Assembly: GCA_945883825.1 (NCBI GenBank)
Contig: CAMCYF010000006.1
Location: 1-64,000, forward strand
Length of the DNA: 64,000 nt
Source: Chitinophaga pinensis
GTDB taxonomy: Bacteria > Bacteroidota > Bacteroidia > Flavobacteriales_D > Crocinitomicaceae
Reading direction: 5' to 3'
This document shows positions 1 through 9,099 of the stretch, piece after piece. The stretch's first letter is position 1; every line of letters begins with the position of its first letter. The notes under the pieces were generated by a model. It was given only the letters and a program-made list of their open reading frames with translations, ran no database searches and was not told where the DNA came from. The position numbers and the translations under genes are program-made.

Positions 1-194
1 TCATCATCTTCAATAATAACGATGGTTTTCTTTCCTAATTTAATTCGAGTTGTATCACCACCATTGTCAACTGTTATAGTTTGTCTTAAAGTGTCAATTG
101 TAACGGTTCCTTCTTGAGCTTTGATTGGCTCTGTAACTTGAGCAGTTAAACTAATACAGCTCATTGTTGCGATTGTAAGTAAAATTGTTTTCAT
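1..194 (-). CDS. small secreted protein, 3' end outside window
   Basis: The reading frame opens with ATG at 194 and runs off the left edge. The product begins MKTILLTIATMSCISLTAQV, a clear Sec signal peptide ending at the common Bacteroidota LTAQ cleavage pattern. It continues as a polar segment rich in Thr, Asp and Ile (around TVTIDTLRQTITVDNGGDTT). No domain can be named from about 64 residues. It lies downstream of the sigma/anti-sigma pair on the same strand but has its own ECF-type promoter at 217-241. It is therefore probably a target of that sigma factor, perhaps an envelope stress or outer-membrane protein. Confidence 0.75.
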   Translation of the reverse strand, partial: MKTILLTIATMSCISLTAQVTEPIKAQEGTVTIDTLRQTITVDNGGDTTRIKLGKKTIVIIEDD

Positions 195-216
195 TTTTTT
201 CTCTATTTTGCTGTAG

Positions 217-241
217 GACGAACTCGTCTTTTAAATGTTAC
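217..241 (-). promoter_or_regulatory. ECF-sigma-type promoter, copy A
   Basis: On the minus strand this reads GTAAC, 16 nt, CGTC (-35 at 237-241, -10 at 217-220), about 23 nt before the ATG at 194. The -35 AAC and -10 CGTC elements are typical of ECF sigma promoters. The same elements with the same spacing recur at 1782-1806 before the sigma gene itself, and flanking bases are shared (25 of 32 identical by eye). Confidence 0.65.
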
Positions 242-246
242 GGCGA

Positions 247-1290
247 TTATTTACTTTTTTTTCTGTCGATTGAAAATTTTCCAATTTTTAAATGGAATTC
301 CTTGTTTTTTCTTCTTTTTAAATCAAAAGAAATTCCGGTTGCGGACGAAACTCTTTGAGAAACAGAAGCATATTTTTCGTCTTCATTTGGATCTTTCATT
401 CCATATAATACTTTATTAACTCTTTGAATAAAAAAAGATTTTACTGTCAAGGTTTCTTCTTGCTCTAGATTTTCAATCATTTCTTGAATTGGATTCACTT
501 CAATTGGTGAAACTAAAGCAACATCTTCGTTTTCATTTTTTACATTGTTTATAGTTTCAATTTCCTGAGCCATTAATTCAGTTGAAGATGGGATGACTTT
601 TTTTTGCACGTTTTTATTTGAATCTAATACAATGTTTAAAGACGGTTTTAACGTAATTAATTCTTCTGCAAATTGATAACTTTCTTTAGATTCAGTTGGC
701 GCAATAGATGGTGTTTTTTTATCTTTTTTAAATGCTTTTTTATGAGCTGTTTTTTTATCCGCAGTTCCTCTTGGACTTGATTTGAAAAACAAATAACCTG
801 CAAATAAAACTACACTTGCAGCCGCTGCATAAGAAATAACGCGACGGAAATTGAAAATTGGCGCCAAAGAAGCAGTCCGTTTAAGTTGTTCTTTGTATTC
901 AAATATCAAAGAAATGTCAACAGGTATTATCGTTTTGGTAAAGGCTATAAACTGTACTTCAAAATTTTTATCTGCTTGAAGTGCACGATTGAAATGTAAC
1001 TCTTCTTTTTCGTTTAATTCATTTTCAATTTTAGCAACAATGAAAAGTGCTGTTTCGTTTTCATTTAAGGATTTAAAAACTTTAGGTTTAACGGAGAAAC
1101 CCTTTTTTAAACTTGCTTTATCGGGAAATTGAATAGATACATCAATTGGAACTGATTCCAGCTCTAAATCATTATTATATTCTGGATGTAAGGCAACAAA
1201 ATCCATCAACTCTTTGATTTCAAATTGACTTAGGTTTCCTTCTAGAAAATCAAGTAAATAGGCTTCAATATTTTCTTTTGTTATCATCAT
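247..1290 (-). CDS. probable membrane-bound anti-sigma factor
   Basis: A 347-residue protein with a cytoplasmic N-terminal region (about 1-150), one transmembrane helix near 150-170 (core YAAAASVVLFAGYLFF) and a long, charged periplasmic C-terminus. The first 35 residues (IEAYLLDFLEGNLS) resemble the opening of Bacteroidota anti-sigma-type proteins, but no zinc HxxxCxxC motif is visible. Its start overlaps the stop of the upstream ECF sigma gene by 4 bp, so the two are translationally coupled. The inferred role is sequestering that sigma factor at the inner membrane until an envelope signal arrives. The function is inferred from topology and context; the sequence itself is poorly conserved. 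Confidence 0.65.
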   Translation of the reverse strand: MMITKENIEAYLLDFLEGNLSQFEIKELMDFVALHPEYNNDLELESVPIDVSIQFPDKASLKKGFSVKPKVFKSLNENETALFIVAKIENELNEKEELHFNRALQADKNFEVQFIAFTKTIIPVDISLIFEYKEQLKRTASLAPIFNFRRVISYAAAASVVLFAGYLFFKSSPRGTADKKTAHKKAFKKDKKTPSIAPTESKESYQFAEELITLKPSLNIVLDSNKNVQKKVIPSSTELMAQEIETINNVKNENEDVALVSPIEVNPIQEMIENLEQEETLTVKSFFIQRVNKVLYGMKDPNEDEKYASVSQRVSSATGISFDLKRRKNKEFHLKIGKFSIDRKKSK

Positions 1291-1766
1291 ATTAATGCCT
1301 CTATTGTACCAATGTATTCTTTTAAAAATTTTCGAGCGCGAAAAATATATACTTTCACTTGCTGCTCACTTAAATCTGTTATTTCACCAATTTCTTGGTA
1401 CGAATATCCTTCGTAATCGCGTAATAAAACAACATTGCGTTGAATTTCTGAAAGTTCACTTAATCCTCTACTGAGAATCTCATGTAAATCTAATGATTGT
1501 AGCTCGTGACTTGGGTTCTGTTCCACTTGACTTTCGTAGGTTCTATTGCGCTGTTCTTTTCTAGAATGATCGACAATTGCGTGGTAAACAGTTGTGAATA
1601 AATACGATTTTGCATTTTCCACTGTCTCTAACTTTACCCACAATTTTTCAAAAGCATCTTGCACAAAATCACGGGACTGGTCTGAATCATTAATGCTCTT
1701 TAAAGCAAAACGATACAAACCATCCGAAAACTGGTCAACAGCTTGATTGTAATCTTGAATATTCAT
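1287..1766 (-). CDS. ECF-family RNA polymerase sigma-70 factor
   Basis: At 159 residues this has the length of a minimal ECF sigma factor. Region 2 is visible around residues 8-75 (RDFVQDAFEKLWVKLE, then the SYLFTTVYHAIVDH -10-recognition helix). Region 4 lies at about 100-155 (VVLLRDYEGYSYQEIGEI, then SEQQVKVYIFRARKFL). The gene is followed with a 4-bp overlap by a membrane protein likely to be its anti-sigma factor. An ECF-type promoter lies 16-40 bp upstream of its start and is repeated in front of the secreted gene at 194. Together these suggest a self-activating regulatory loop. The activating signal cannot be read from the sequence. Confidence 0.9.
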   Translation of the reverse strand: MNIQDYNQAVDQFSDGLYRFALKSINDSDQSRDFVQDAFEKLWVKLETVENAKSYLFTTVYHAIVDHSRKEQRNRTYESQVEQNPSHELQSLDLHEILSRGLSELSEIQRNVVLLRDYEGYSYQEIGEITDLSEQQVKVYIFRARKFLKEYIGTIEALI

Positions 1767-1781
1767 CCTAGTTATTCTTAG

Positions 1782-1806
1782 GACGACTTCGTATTAGATA
1801 TGTTAC
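1782..1806 (-). promoter_or_regulatory. ECF-sigma-type promoter, copy B (probable autoregulation)
   Basis: On the minus strand: GTAAC (1802-1806), 16 nt, CGTC (1782-1785), followed by the ECF sigma gene starting at 1766. Spacing and both elements are identical to copy A at 217-241. This supports control of both transcription units by the same sigma factor, most simply the one encoded here. Confidence 0.65.
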
Positions 1807-1820
1807 AGCGTATTTGAAAT

Positions 1821-3110
1821 TTATTTTTGTTTTGATTCATATTTTCGCTTGTACTTGTTGTAAAGCTCTGTTTGAAAGTTGTCTACTGGAACAAATTTCC
1901 CTTGCATCAAGATTGTTGAAACTTGATTTGTACGCATATCTAAAGCGGAACCTTTAGAAACAAATAAAGTAGCATATTTTCCAACTTCTATGGACCCATA
2001 ATTTTTATCAATTCCAAGAATCTCACAAGTGCTCAAGGAAATTGCTCGTATCGCTTCTTCTTCAGATAATCCGTAGGCCATGGCTGTTCCTGCTTGGAAC
2101 GGTAAATTACGTGCATTCATGGCTTCCATTTCTCCAGAATTTTGAAGGCAAAATGGTATTCCTTGAGCTTGCAACAAGGCGGGTAACCGGTAGGGCAGAT
2201 CAACTGCATCTTCTTCGTGCTCAGGCAAGCTGTGAACGCGCATTAACATTACTGGGATTCCTGAATCCTTAAGTCGATTTCCAACTAAGTAAGCATCGTA
2301 TCCTCCAACAATTACGGGCTTCTTTAAATTGTATTTCTTTGAAAATTCAATAATATCAAGTATTTGTTGTAACTCATTTGCGTGAAAATACACCCTTTTT
2401 TCTCCAAGAAAACACTCGTTCATAGCATCTAATCTAATATCCCTATCAAACTCTTTTTTGCTTTTTGAATAAGCGCTTGCCATTTCAAAGAATCCCTCTA
2501 ATTTTTGTTTTTGGGAAACGTAATTATCATTCCGTATTTTTGGTTCGGATTCTGTCCAATGTCCTCCTCCGTGATTTGATTCTGGCCAATTCACATGAAT
2601 TCCATCGTTATTTAGTATCGTTGCCTCTTCCCAATTCCAAGCACTCAAAGACATTATTGAAGATGTCCCAGAGATACTTCCTCCTCTTGGTGTTGCTTGA
2701 GAAATTAGTACACCATTTGTTCTTACAGTTTCAATTACCCGGGATTCTGAATTAAAAGCAATTTGTGTTCTAACATGAGGATTGTATTCGCCAACATCAG
2801 CGTAATCACGCGTGGCACGAACTGCATCAATTTCCGTTAAACCTAAAGTAGAATTTGGCGCAACAAACGCAGGATAAATATGCTGCCCGTTTAACTCGAT
2901 GATTGTATCCCAATCTCCTTTTTTATATGTGCTAGTTAGTACATTTTTGACCAAAGAAATTTTACCATCAACAACACCAAGAAGAGCAGTTTCAAGCACT
3001 TGTCCATTTCCCACGTGAAGATATCCATTGGTAAATAGTATTTTCTTTGCTTGTCCAAATAGCAGGAATGGACATACTATAAATAATAAGATTATATGTC
3101 TATTTTTCAT
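1821..3110 (-). CDS. exported amidohydrolase-fold protein with eroded metal site
   Basis: The start is set at the ATG at 3110, giving a signal peptide (MKNRHIILLFIVCPFLLFGQ) and 429 residues; an upstream in-frame extension lacks one. The protein has the amidohydrolase/imidazolonepropionase-like layout: an N-terminal composite beta region, a TIM-barrel core, and a C-terminal segment around AISLSTCEILGIDKNYGSIEVGKYATLFV. The usual PGFIDxHxH metal motif is replaced by PAFVAPNSTLGL, and the late catalytic Asp region reads QNSGE. Classical metal-dependent hydrolysis therefore looks unlikely. The gene sits 4 bp downstream of a larger relative, suggesting a two-gene operon and perhaps a heteromeric complex. 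Confidence 0.8.
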   Translation of the reverse strand: MKNRHIILLFIVCPFLLFGQAKKILFTNGYLHVGNGQVLETALLGVVDGKISLVKNVLTSTYKKGDWDTIIELNGQHIYPAFVAPNSTLGLTEIDAVRATRDYADVGEYNPHVRTQIAFNSESRVIETVRTNGVLISQATPRGGSISGTSSIMSLSAWNWEEATILNNDGIHVNWPESNHGGGHWTESEPKIRNDNYVSQKQKLEGFFEMASAYSKSKKEFDRDIRLDAMNECFLGEKRVYFHANELQQILDIIEFSKKYNLKKPVIVGGYDAYLVGNRLKDSGIPVMLMRVHSLPEHEEDAVDLPYRLPALLQAQGIPFCLQNSGEMEAMNARNLPFQAGTAMAYGLSEEEAIRAISLSTCEILGIDKNYGSIEVGKYATLFVSKGSALDMRTNQVSTILMQGKFVPVDNFQTELYNKYKRKYESKQK

Positions 3111-3114
3111 AATT

Positions 3115-6100
3115 CTAATGTTGATTTTCTGATTCTTCGCCTTCTTCACCATGGGTATCACAATGATAGAGACGTCTTCCTTTTTTAATAAAAGGTTTTG
3201 TTGCTTCCCCTTTTTCATTTGATTCAAGCATTTTATTAATTAATCTAGCTCTTTCTTTCGTATTTCTTTCTTCAAGAGCTAAATTATTGTTTCTATTGTA
3301 GAGAATTAAGCCATCTATCATTGTAAGTTCAACCTTGCTTTCGATACTTAATGGATTTCCTGTCCACAAAACTAAATCTGCGTCTTTTCCAATTTTTACA
3401 CTTCCCATTCGATCGTCAAGGTGTAATAATTTTGCAGGATTTAAAGTCACCATTTTCCATGCTTCTTCCTCACTCATTCCGCCATATTTCACGCTTTTTG
3501 CTGCTTCTTGGTTCAAACGTCTTCCCATTTCTGCATCGTCGGAATTAATCGCAACAACAAGTCCTTGGTCTTGCATTAATTTTGCATTGTAGGGAATAGC
3601 GTCATTTACTTCAAATTTATAAGCCCACCAATCTGAAAATGTTGATCCTCCTGCACCGTGCTTTTTCATTTTATCAGCGACTTTATAACCTTCTAAAATA
3701 TGGGTAAATGTATTTATTTTAAATCCCATAGAATCTGCTACATGCATTAACATGTTTATTTCTGACTGTACATAAGAATGACAACTGATAAATCTTTTAC
3801 TGTCGAGAATTTCATTTAAGACTTCTAACTCTAAGTCTTTTCTTGGCGCAAAAATAGTAGAAGCACCTATTTTACCAAGATTAACTTGATAATCTTCCCA
3901 TTCCTTTTTGTATGCTTTTGCCCGTGTAAAGCCATCATAAAAAACTTGTTCAACTCCCATTCTTGATTGTGGAAAACGGACAGTGTTAAAATCGCCCCAA
4001 TTTGCTTGTTTTACATTTTCTCCCAACGCACATTTAATAAATTTTGGAGCGTCTTTAATTAACATTTCATCTGGTGAAAACCCCCATTTTAATTTAATCA
4101 ATGCAGACTGCCCACCAATTGGATTTGCAGAGCCGTGAAGTAACTGAGCAGCTGTGACACCGCCAGATAGTTGCCTGTAAATATTTATATCATCAGGATT
4201 TACAACATCTCCGATACTAACTTCTGCAGTAACCGCTTGCCCTCCCTCATTAACACCTCGAGAAATTGCAATATGTGAATGTTCATCAATTATACCGCTT
4301 GTTAAATGCTTTCCTTTTCCATCTATTATGAGCATGTCTTTTGCTAGTTCAACGCTTTTTTTAGGATCAATCTCTACTCTTTTAATTTTTCCGTTTTCGA
4401 TAAAAATTGTAGCATTATTAAGAATGCCTTCTTGTTCATTTGTCCAGACTGTTACATTTTTAATTGCTATACTTTGGAATTTTGGAATTGAATCCATTCC
4501 GTAGGCTAAATTTGGTAACCAAGGTTTAGCAATACTATCTGTGTTTAATTCAATTTCTTTTTCAATTTCTTTTTCACTTTCTTTTTGAGCTCGAATCGCA
4601 GACCATGTAATCCATTTCCCGTTGGGAAGTGTCCCGTCACCTTCTAAAACACTTCCTTTTCCTGCTATTTTTCCATGAAGATTGAAGCTGCCTTTGTATG
4701 CATCGTCATCGCAATTAAATTGAATGGTAACATCATTTTCATTTAATAAAATAAGTGCTTTTTGTTGAATCGTATCCTTTGACTTAAAGGTTTCAACTTT
4801 CCCTGCAGGTTTTTCATTTGATCCTGAAATTTCTATACGGTAACTTTTTCCATTAATATTCATGGTATATTTTCCAATAATTGAGTTTTCTGAAATGCTT
4901 TTTTGTACTTTTTGTTCACCCAATAACCAAGATTCTAGTAAACTTGCATCGCTTGTAAATGGATCAGAACTATAAACCGAAAAACTAGCGATCTTTCCAA
5001 TTTCCAAACTTCCAATTTCAGTATCCATCTTCAGTATTTTTGCTGGCTCCATTGTTAAAGCTCCCAAAGCATCGTCAACTTTTAATCCACGTGTAATAGC
5101 TTTCCTTAAATTTTTCCAAAAATCGTCTGGAGTTTTTGAGCCATTATAAGTTAAGCATATTGTATTCCCATTATTTTTCAGCAAAGAAGGATTAGATGCT
5201 GCAAGCTCCCAATGTTTCATATCACTCAATGGAATCTGGCGAGATAGATATGGGTCTTTAACATTATAAGCTTCAGGAAAATTAAGAGGAATAATTAGTG
5301 ATCCTTTTACTGATTTCAGTGAACTCAAGGCAGCATATTCATTTCCTGATCCAATGTAATTCATTTTCAGTTGAAATTCACTTGCTATTTTCTCTGCGCG
5401 AAGAATTTCCCATTTATCATTGACTTTAAAAAAACTTGGTAAACTAATGTCTTCTTTCCATCTTTCTAATGAGATAGATTGATCGTGTTTTTCATTTTCT
5501 GAATAAAATTTTAAATCATACAAGGATTGTCTAAGTAATGCAATTGATCCCATTTGAGATGAGGGATAACTTTGATTTGAAGAGCCTTTGGAAAAGGAAT
5601 AAAACATTCCTGATTTAAGACTGATTGTATTTTTACTTCTATTTTCATCACCCAAAGAAACCAAAGTTCCACTTCCTCTAACAATTCCATCTTGAACATG
5701 AGAGACTGCAAAACCAAATCCTGACTTCAAATAATTTTCATTTGCTTTCGAATCAACAGTGAAAAAATTATGAGCTTCAATTTCAGGATGAATAGCTTCA
5801 TTCCAATAGTATGCACCTTTTTTACTTGATTCTATTTGTGGTCGTGGGGAATAATTTTGTTCGCTTCCTTTCGGCATACCAATATTAGAATAAAGTTCTA
5901 TAAAAGCCGGAACAATTGTTTTTCCCTCTAAATCATATTCTATTGCGTTTTTAGGAATAGTAATCTTTTTTCCTATGTCAATGATTTTTCCAGAGGAAAT
6001 TAAAATACTTGCTTTTTCAATTTTTAAGCCAGGACGTATGTAAACACTAGCATTTTTTAAAGCAATAAATTCTGGACTTGAAGCTATCGTTCCGTTTTGA

Positions 6101-6168
6101 GGTATTATTTGAGCTTTAATTTGTAATGCAAAAAAACAAATTAAATAGAGGAGTATTTTTTTTTTCAT
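3115..6168 (-). CDS. large exported amidohydrolase, two-part
   Basis: The ATG at 6168 gives a signal peptide (MKKKILLYLICFFALQIKAQ) and 1017 residues. There are two amidohydrolase-like halves. The N-terminal half (about 25-430) has the fold signatures (TIVPAFIELYSNIG, EIGSLEIGKIASFSVY) but no HxH. The C-terminal half (about 600-980) retains HxH in GIIDEHSHIAIS near residue 630, later His residues (SCHSY, NTFTHILEG) and NSDD near 876, so it is the plausible catalytic unit. A beta-rich linker of about 150 residues separates them. It is probably periplasmic or surface-exposed and acts on amide or peptide-like substrates, but the substrate cannot be told. It is followed 4 bp later by the degenerate paralogue. 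Confidence 0.85.
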   Translation of the reverse strand: MKKKILLYLICFFALQIKAQIIPQNGTIASSPEFIALKNASVYIRPGLKIEKASILISSGKIIDIGKKITIPKNAIEYDLEGKTIVPAFIELYSNIGMPKGSEQNYSPRPQIESSKKGAYYWNEAIHPEIEAHNFFTVDSKANENYLKSGFGFAVSHVQDGIVRGSGTLVSLGDENRSKNTISLKSGMFYSFSKGSSNQSYPSSQMGSIALLRQSLYDLKFYSENEKHDQSISLERWKEDISLPSFFKVNDKWEILRAEKIASEFQLKMNYIGSGNEYAALSSLKSVKGSLIIPLNFPEAYNVKDPYLSRQIPLSDMKHWELAASNPSLLKNNGNTICLTYNGSKTPDDFWKNLRKAITRGLKVDDALGALTMEPAKILKMDTEIGSLEIGKIASFSVYSSDPFTSDASLLESWLLGEQKVQKSISENSIIGKYTMNINGKSYRIEISGSNEKPAGKVETFKSKDTIQQKALILLNENDVTIQFNCDDDAYKGSFNLHGKIAGKGSVLEGDGTLPNGKWITWSAIRAQKESEKEIEKEIELNTDSIAKPWLPNLAYGMDSIPKFQSIAIKNVTVWTNEQEGILNNATIFIENGKIKRVEIDPKKSVELAKDMLIIDGKGKHLTSGIIDEHSHIAISRGVNEGGQAVTAEVSIGDVVNPDDINIYRQLSGGVTAAQLLHGSANPIGGQSALIKLKWGFSPDEMLIKDAPKFIKCALGENVKQANWGDFNTVRFPQSRMGVEQVFYDGFTRAKAYKKEWEDYQVNLGKIGASTIFAPRKDLELEVLNEILDSKRFISCHSYVQSEINMLMHVADSMGFKINTFTHILEGYKVADKMKKHGAGGSTFSDWWAYKFEVNDAIPYNAKLMQDQGLVVAINSDDAEMGRRLNQEAAKSVKYGGMSEEEAWKMVTLNPAKLLHLDDRMGSVKIGKDADLVLWTGNPLSIESKVELTMIDGLILYNRNNNLALEERNTKERARLINKMLESNEKGEATKPFIKKGRRLYHCDTHGEEGEESENQH

Positions 6169-6289
6169 TGTCAATTTTATTCGCCCGTGAATATAATAAA
6201 ACTATTTCTATTTCATTAAAATATTTAAAATATACTGTCTTTATTCGTTATAGAAAGATTAGTATATTCGCAATAAAAAATAAAGTACG

Positions 6290-6682
6290 ATGACATTAAA
6301 AGAAACTATTTCTGCTGTTGAAATTTTCCATGATGCTTTTGGGATTAAAAATAATTATGAGCCAACAATTGATTTAACTGAAAAAGATATTGAATTACGA
6401 TATAATTTAATGAATGAGGAGAATTCTGAATACCTTGAAGCTGCAAAAAATGGCGATATTGTCGAAGTTGCAGATGCTTTAGGAGATCAATTATACATTC
6501 TTTGTGGTACTATTTTAAAACATGGCTTACAGCACAAAATAGTTGAGGTTTTTACTGAGATTCAACGCTCAAATATGTCCAAATTAGATATAAGTGGAAA
6601 GCCTATTTACCGTGAAGATGGTAAGGTTTTAAAATCTTCACTTTATTTTCGTCCAAATATTAAAGCAATTCTTGAAAAATAG
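6290..6682 (+). CDS. MazG-like nucleotide/phosphoribosyl-ATP pyrophosphohydrolase-family protein
   Basis: A 130-residue all-alpha NTP pyrophosphatase. Metal-binding acidic motifs are visible: EENSEYLEAAKNGD near residues 43-56, and EVADALGDQLYI near 59-71, matching the ExxE(12-28)ExxD pattern of MazG and HisE-like enzymes. The C-terminal NMSKLDISGKPIYREDGKV segment is typical of the stand-alone Bacteroidota form. It probably hydrolyses a nucleoside triphosphate or related pyrophosphate as housecleaning; the substrate is unknown. It is transcribed divergently from the amidohydrolases. A weak -7-like TATATTCG lies about 15 bp before the start. Confidence 0.85.
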   Translation: MTLKETISAVEIFHDAFGIKNNYEPTIDLTEKDIELRYNLMNEENSEYLEAAKNGDIVEVADALGDQLYILCGTILKHGLQHKIVEVFTEIQRSNMSKLDISGKPIYREDGKVLKSSLYFRPNIKAILEK

Positions 6683-6783
6683 AGTTATTCACGATTTAGT
6701 CTTTAATACTTTATATCAAACAAGCACTTAGATAATTACTTAATAAGTAGTTTTGATTAAATTAATTCTATGCAATCATAAAA

Positions 6784-7932
6784 ATGAAGGATATATCGAT
6801 CTATTTTAGTCCTGTTGATGTTACAGGAGAATGGCACGAAGATCAAATAGGGTCAAAAATCGTCGCAAATCATAGCTCCTTTCCAGAAATTCAAAAAAAT
6901 TCTTGTGCTTTAATTTATGTTCCTGAATTTCGTGGGTTCAAAAATTCTGACATAAAACAAGAAATCCAATCTAAGTTTAGAGAATCATTTTATGAACTGC
7001 AAATAGGCACAAATTGGAAGAGTAATTTATATGATCTAGGTGATATTCTTCCGGGACAAGATTTAAAAGATACCTATTTCGCCCTTTCTCAAGTAGTTTC
7101 AGAATTAGTAAAAATAAATGTAATACCAATTGTAGTTGGTGGAAGTCAAGATCTTATTTTAGCGCTTTATTCAGCTTATGAAAAATTAGAGCAGATGATA
7201 AATATTTGTTCTGTTGATTATGCCCTAGATTTAGGAGCCCCCGAAGATGAGATAAATTCAAATGGTTATGTGAGTCATTTGTTGTTAAAGCGACCTTGTT
7301 ATTTATTCAATCATGCTAATATTGGTTTACAAGTACCTTACTCAAATCCTAAGGAATTAGCACTGTTTGAAAAACTTTACTTTGATATTTGTCGCTTAGG
7401 AGAGTTTAATGCTGACTTTAAGAAAGCTGAACCTCACTTAAGAAATGCAGATATAATTAATATTGATTTTGAATCTATTAAAGCATCTGAAACACTCAAT
7501 AGAAGTGGTCTGCCAAATGGCTTTTATGCCGAACAAATTTGTCAGATCGGAAAATATGCAGGAATATCAGATAAAGTTTCTTCTTTTGGCATATTTAATT
7601 ATCTAAATCAAACACAAGTTTCTGATCAACTTTTAGCGCAGCTGATTTGGTATTTTATTGATGGTGTTGCCTCGCGTTTTGGTGATTTTCCTATTGGAAA
7701 TAAAGTAGATTACAAAAAATTTACTGTTGTCATGGAGGAATCCAATAATGAATTGGTTTTTTTTAAGAGTAATAAGTCATCTCGGTGGTGGATGGAAGTT
7801 CCATTTCCTCCTAGCAATCAAAGTAAATACGAACGTCATTATCTTGTTCCATGTAATAAAGAAGATTACGAAAATGCTATGAAAAATGAGATGCCTGATT
7901 TGTGGTGGAAAACCTACCAAAAACTTTCTTGA
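6784..7932 (+). CDS. arginase/formimidoylglutamase-fold protein, metal site lost
   Basis: A 382-residue protein with the ureohydrolase fold order. The normal Mn-binding motifs are altered at each position: GGDH appears as GGSQD (residues about 119-123), the DAHxD motif appears as VDYALDLG, and the late SxDxDxxDP appears as NIDFESIKAS. It is therefore predicted not to be a working arginase. It lies directly before the porP-gldKLMN group, an association I recall for related Bacteroidota, which suggests a structural or regulatory role tied to secretion or gliding. That role is inference. The C-terminus (KNEMPDLWWKTYQKL) is also characteristic of this subgroup. Confidence 0.8.
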   Translation: MKDISIYFSPVDVTGEWHEDQIGSKIVANHSSFPEIQKNSCALIYVPEFRGFKNSDIKQEIQSKFRESFYELQIGTNWKSNLYDLGDILPGQDLKDTYFALSQVVSELVKINVIPIVVGGSQDLILALYSAYEKLEQMINICSVDYALDLGAPEDEINSNGYVSHLLLKRPCYLFNHANIGLQVPYSNPKELALFEKLYFDICRLGEFNADFKKAEPHLRNADIINIDFESIKASETLNRSGLPNGFYAEQICQIGKYAGISDKVSSFGIFNYLNQTQVSDQLLAQLIWYFIDGVASRFGDFPIGNKVDYKKFTVVMEESNNELVFFKSNKSSRWWMEVPFPPSNQSKYERHYLVPCNKEDYENAMKNEMPDLWWKTYQKLS

Positions 7933-8044
7933 AAAACCTTTTTTTTTAACAATTTTTTATTTTTCAATTAATATGATTATTTTAGCACATTATTTTTACT
8001 CAAGAAACTATTGTTTACTTGTGTAATCTTTATAAAATTTTGTT

Positions 8045-8992
8045 ATGAAATTAAAAAATAGTATATTAGTATTTGTTTATTCTTTTGTCTTTTCTCAGTT
8101 TTTTGCACAACAGGATAAATTAGTAACAAATTTCATGTTTGATAAAATGACTGTTAATCCCGGAAAAACTGGCATTGATATGAATAACAGTATTTGTGCA
8201 ACCTCTATCTACAGAAATCAATGGGATAAAGTTAACGGAGCTCCAAACTCAGCAGTTTTAAATATAGAAGGAAATTTTTCGAGATTTTTCAAAGGTGGTG
8301 TTGGCCTTGCCTTTTATCACGATGCTATTGGTTTTTCTCGTCAAAATAATTTATTGCTTAATTATTCTTATCCAATTAAAATAAGCAATGTAGGAGTTTT
8401 AGGTTTGGGTATAGGTCTAGGTATTATTAATTATGGTTTAGATCCAGACTGGAATCCACCTTCAGCTGCTCCTGATCCATCACTTCCCATTGGTTTTTCT
8501 GCAACTAATTTAGATGTAAATTTAGGGTTCTATTTTAAAGGAAAAGATTATTATGCTGGTCTATCATCTACACATCTATCTGAGTCACTTTTAAAAAAAA
8601 CAGTTGATGGTTTTGACCAGAACTATCAGACAGCTCGACATTATTATTTTATGGGTGGTAAAACTTTTGATAACGTTTTAAATGGTAAGATAGACGCACA
8701 AGTTTTAATGAGAACTGAACTTATTAAGTTTTCTTTTGATGTCAATGCGCGTTATTTTTTTAATATTAATAACAAAGAACTATTTGGAGGAATCACATAT
8801 AGAAATTCAGACGCAGTAGCTGTTTTATTAGGATTTTCTCCAACTGAAAAATTTACAATCGGATACTCTTACGATATTTCAATCAACAAACTATCTTCAG
8901 TTTCAAGAGGTTCTCATGAAATAGTTTTCAAATACTGTTATTTTATTAAGATGCCAAAACCAACAATTTCAAGAAACCCAAGATTTTTATAA
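8045..8992 (+). CDS. porP/sprF: PorP/SprF family type IX secretion outer-membrane protein
   Basis: A 315-residue protein with a signal peptide (MKLKNSILVFVYSFVFSQFFAQ) followed by an alternating beta-strand pattern of an outer-membrane barrel. Family signatures are visible: the early NKFMFDKMTVNPG-like stretch, TSIYRNQWDKVNGAPNSAVLNI, and the late YSYDISINKLSSVSRGSHEIVFKY. PorP/SprF proteins work with the T9SS translocon and, in gliding species, with surface adhesins. Its position before gldKLMN matches the porPKLMN order of Porphyromonas rather than the separate sprF of Flavobacterium johnsoniae (from memory). Several genomes carry many paralogues, so the core-versus-accessory role is inferred from context. 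Confidence 0.92.
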   Translation: MKLKNSILVFVYSFVFSQFFAQQDKLVTNFMFDKMTVNPGKTGIDMNNSICATSIYRNQWDKVNGAPNSAVLNIEGNFSRFFKGGVGLAFYHDAIGFSRQNNLLLNYSYPIKISNVGVLGLGIGLGIINYGLDPDWNPPSAAPDPSLPIGFSATNLDVNLGFYFKGKDYYAGLSSTHLSESLLKKTVDGFDQNYQTARHYYFMGGKTFDNVLNGKIDAQVLMRTELIKFSFDVNARYFFNINNKELFGGITYRNSDAVAVLLGFSPTEKFTIGYSYDISINKLSSVSRGSHEIVFKYCYFIKMPKPTISRNPRFL

Positions 8993-9099
8993 CAATTTTA
9001 AATATGTAACTATATTAATTCATTTTCGTTAATATTAAATTACACAAGAAATATAAATAGCTCATGTTTTTTAGCAATCAAATTACCAAAAACATTACA

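Noticed and set aside
2042-2755. Plus-strand open frames inside the amidohydrolase gene
   Set aside because: They lie antisense to a clear gene, have no family signature, and show no promoter or start context.
7933-7970. Intrinsic terminator after the arginase-like gene
   Set aside because: There is a T run but no GC-rich hairpin before it.
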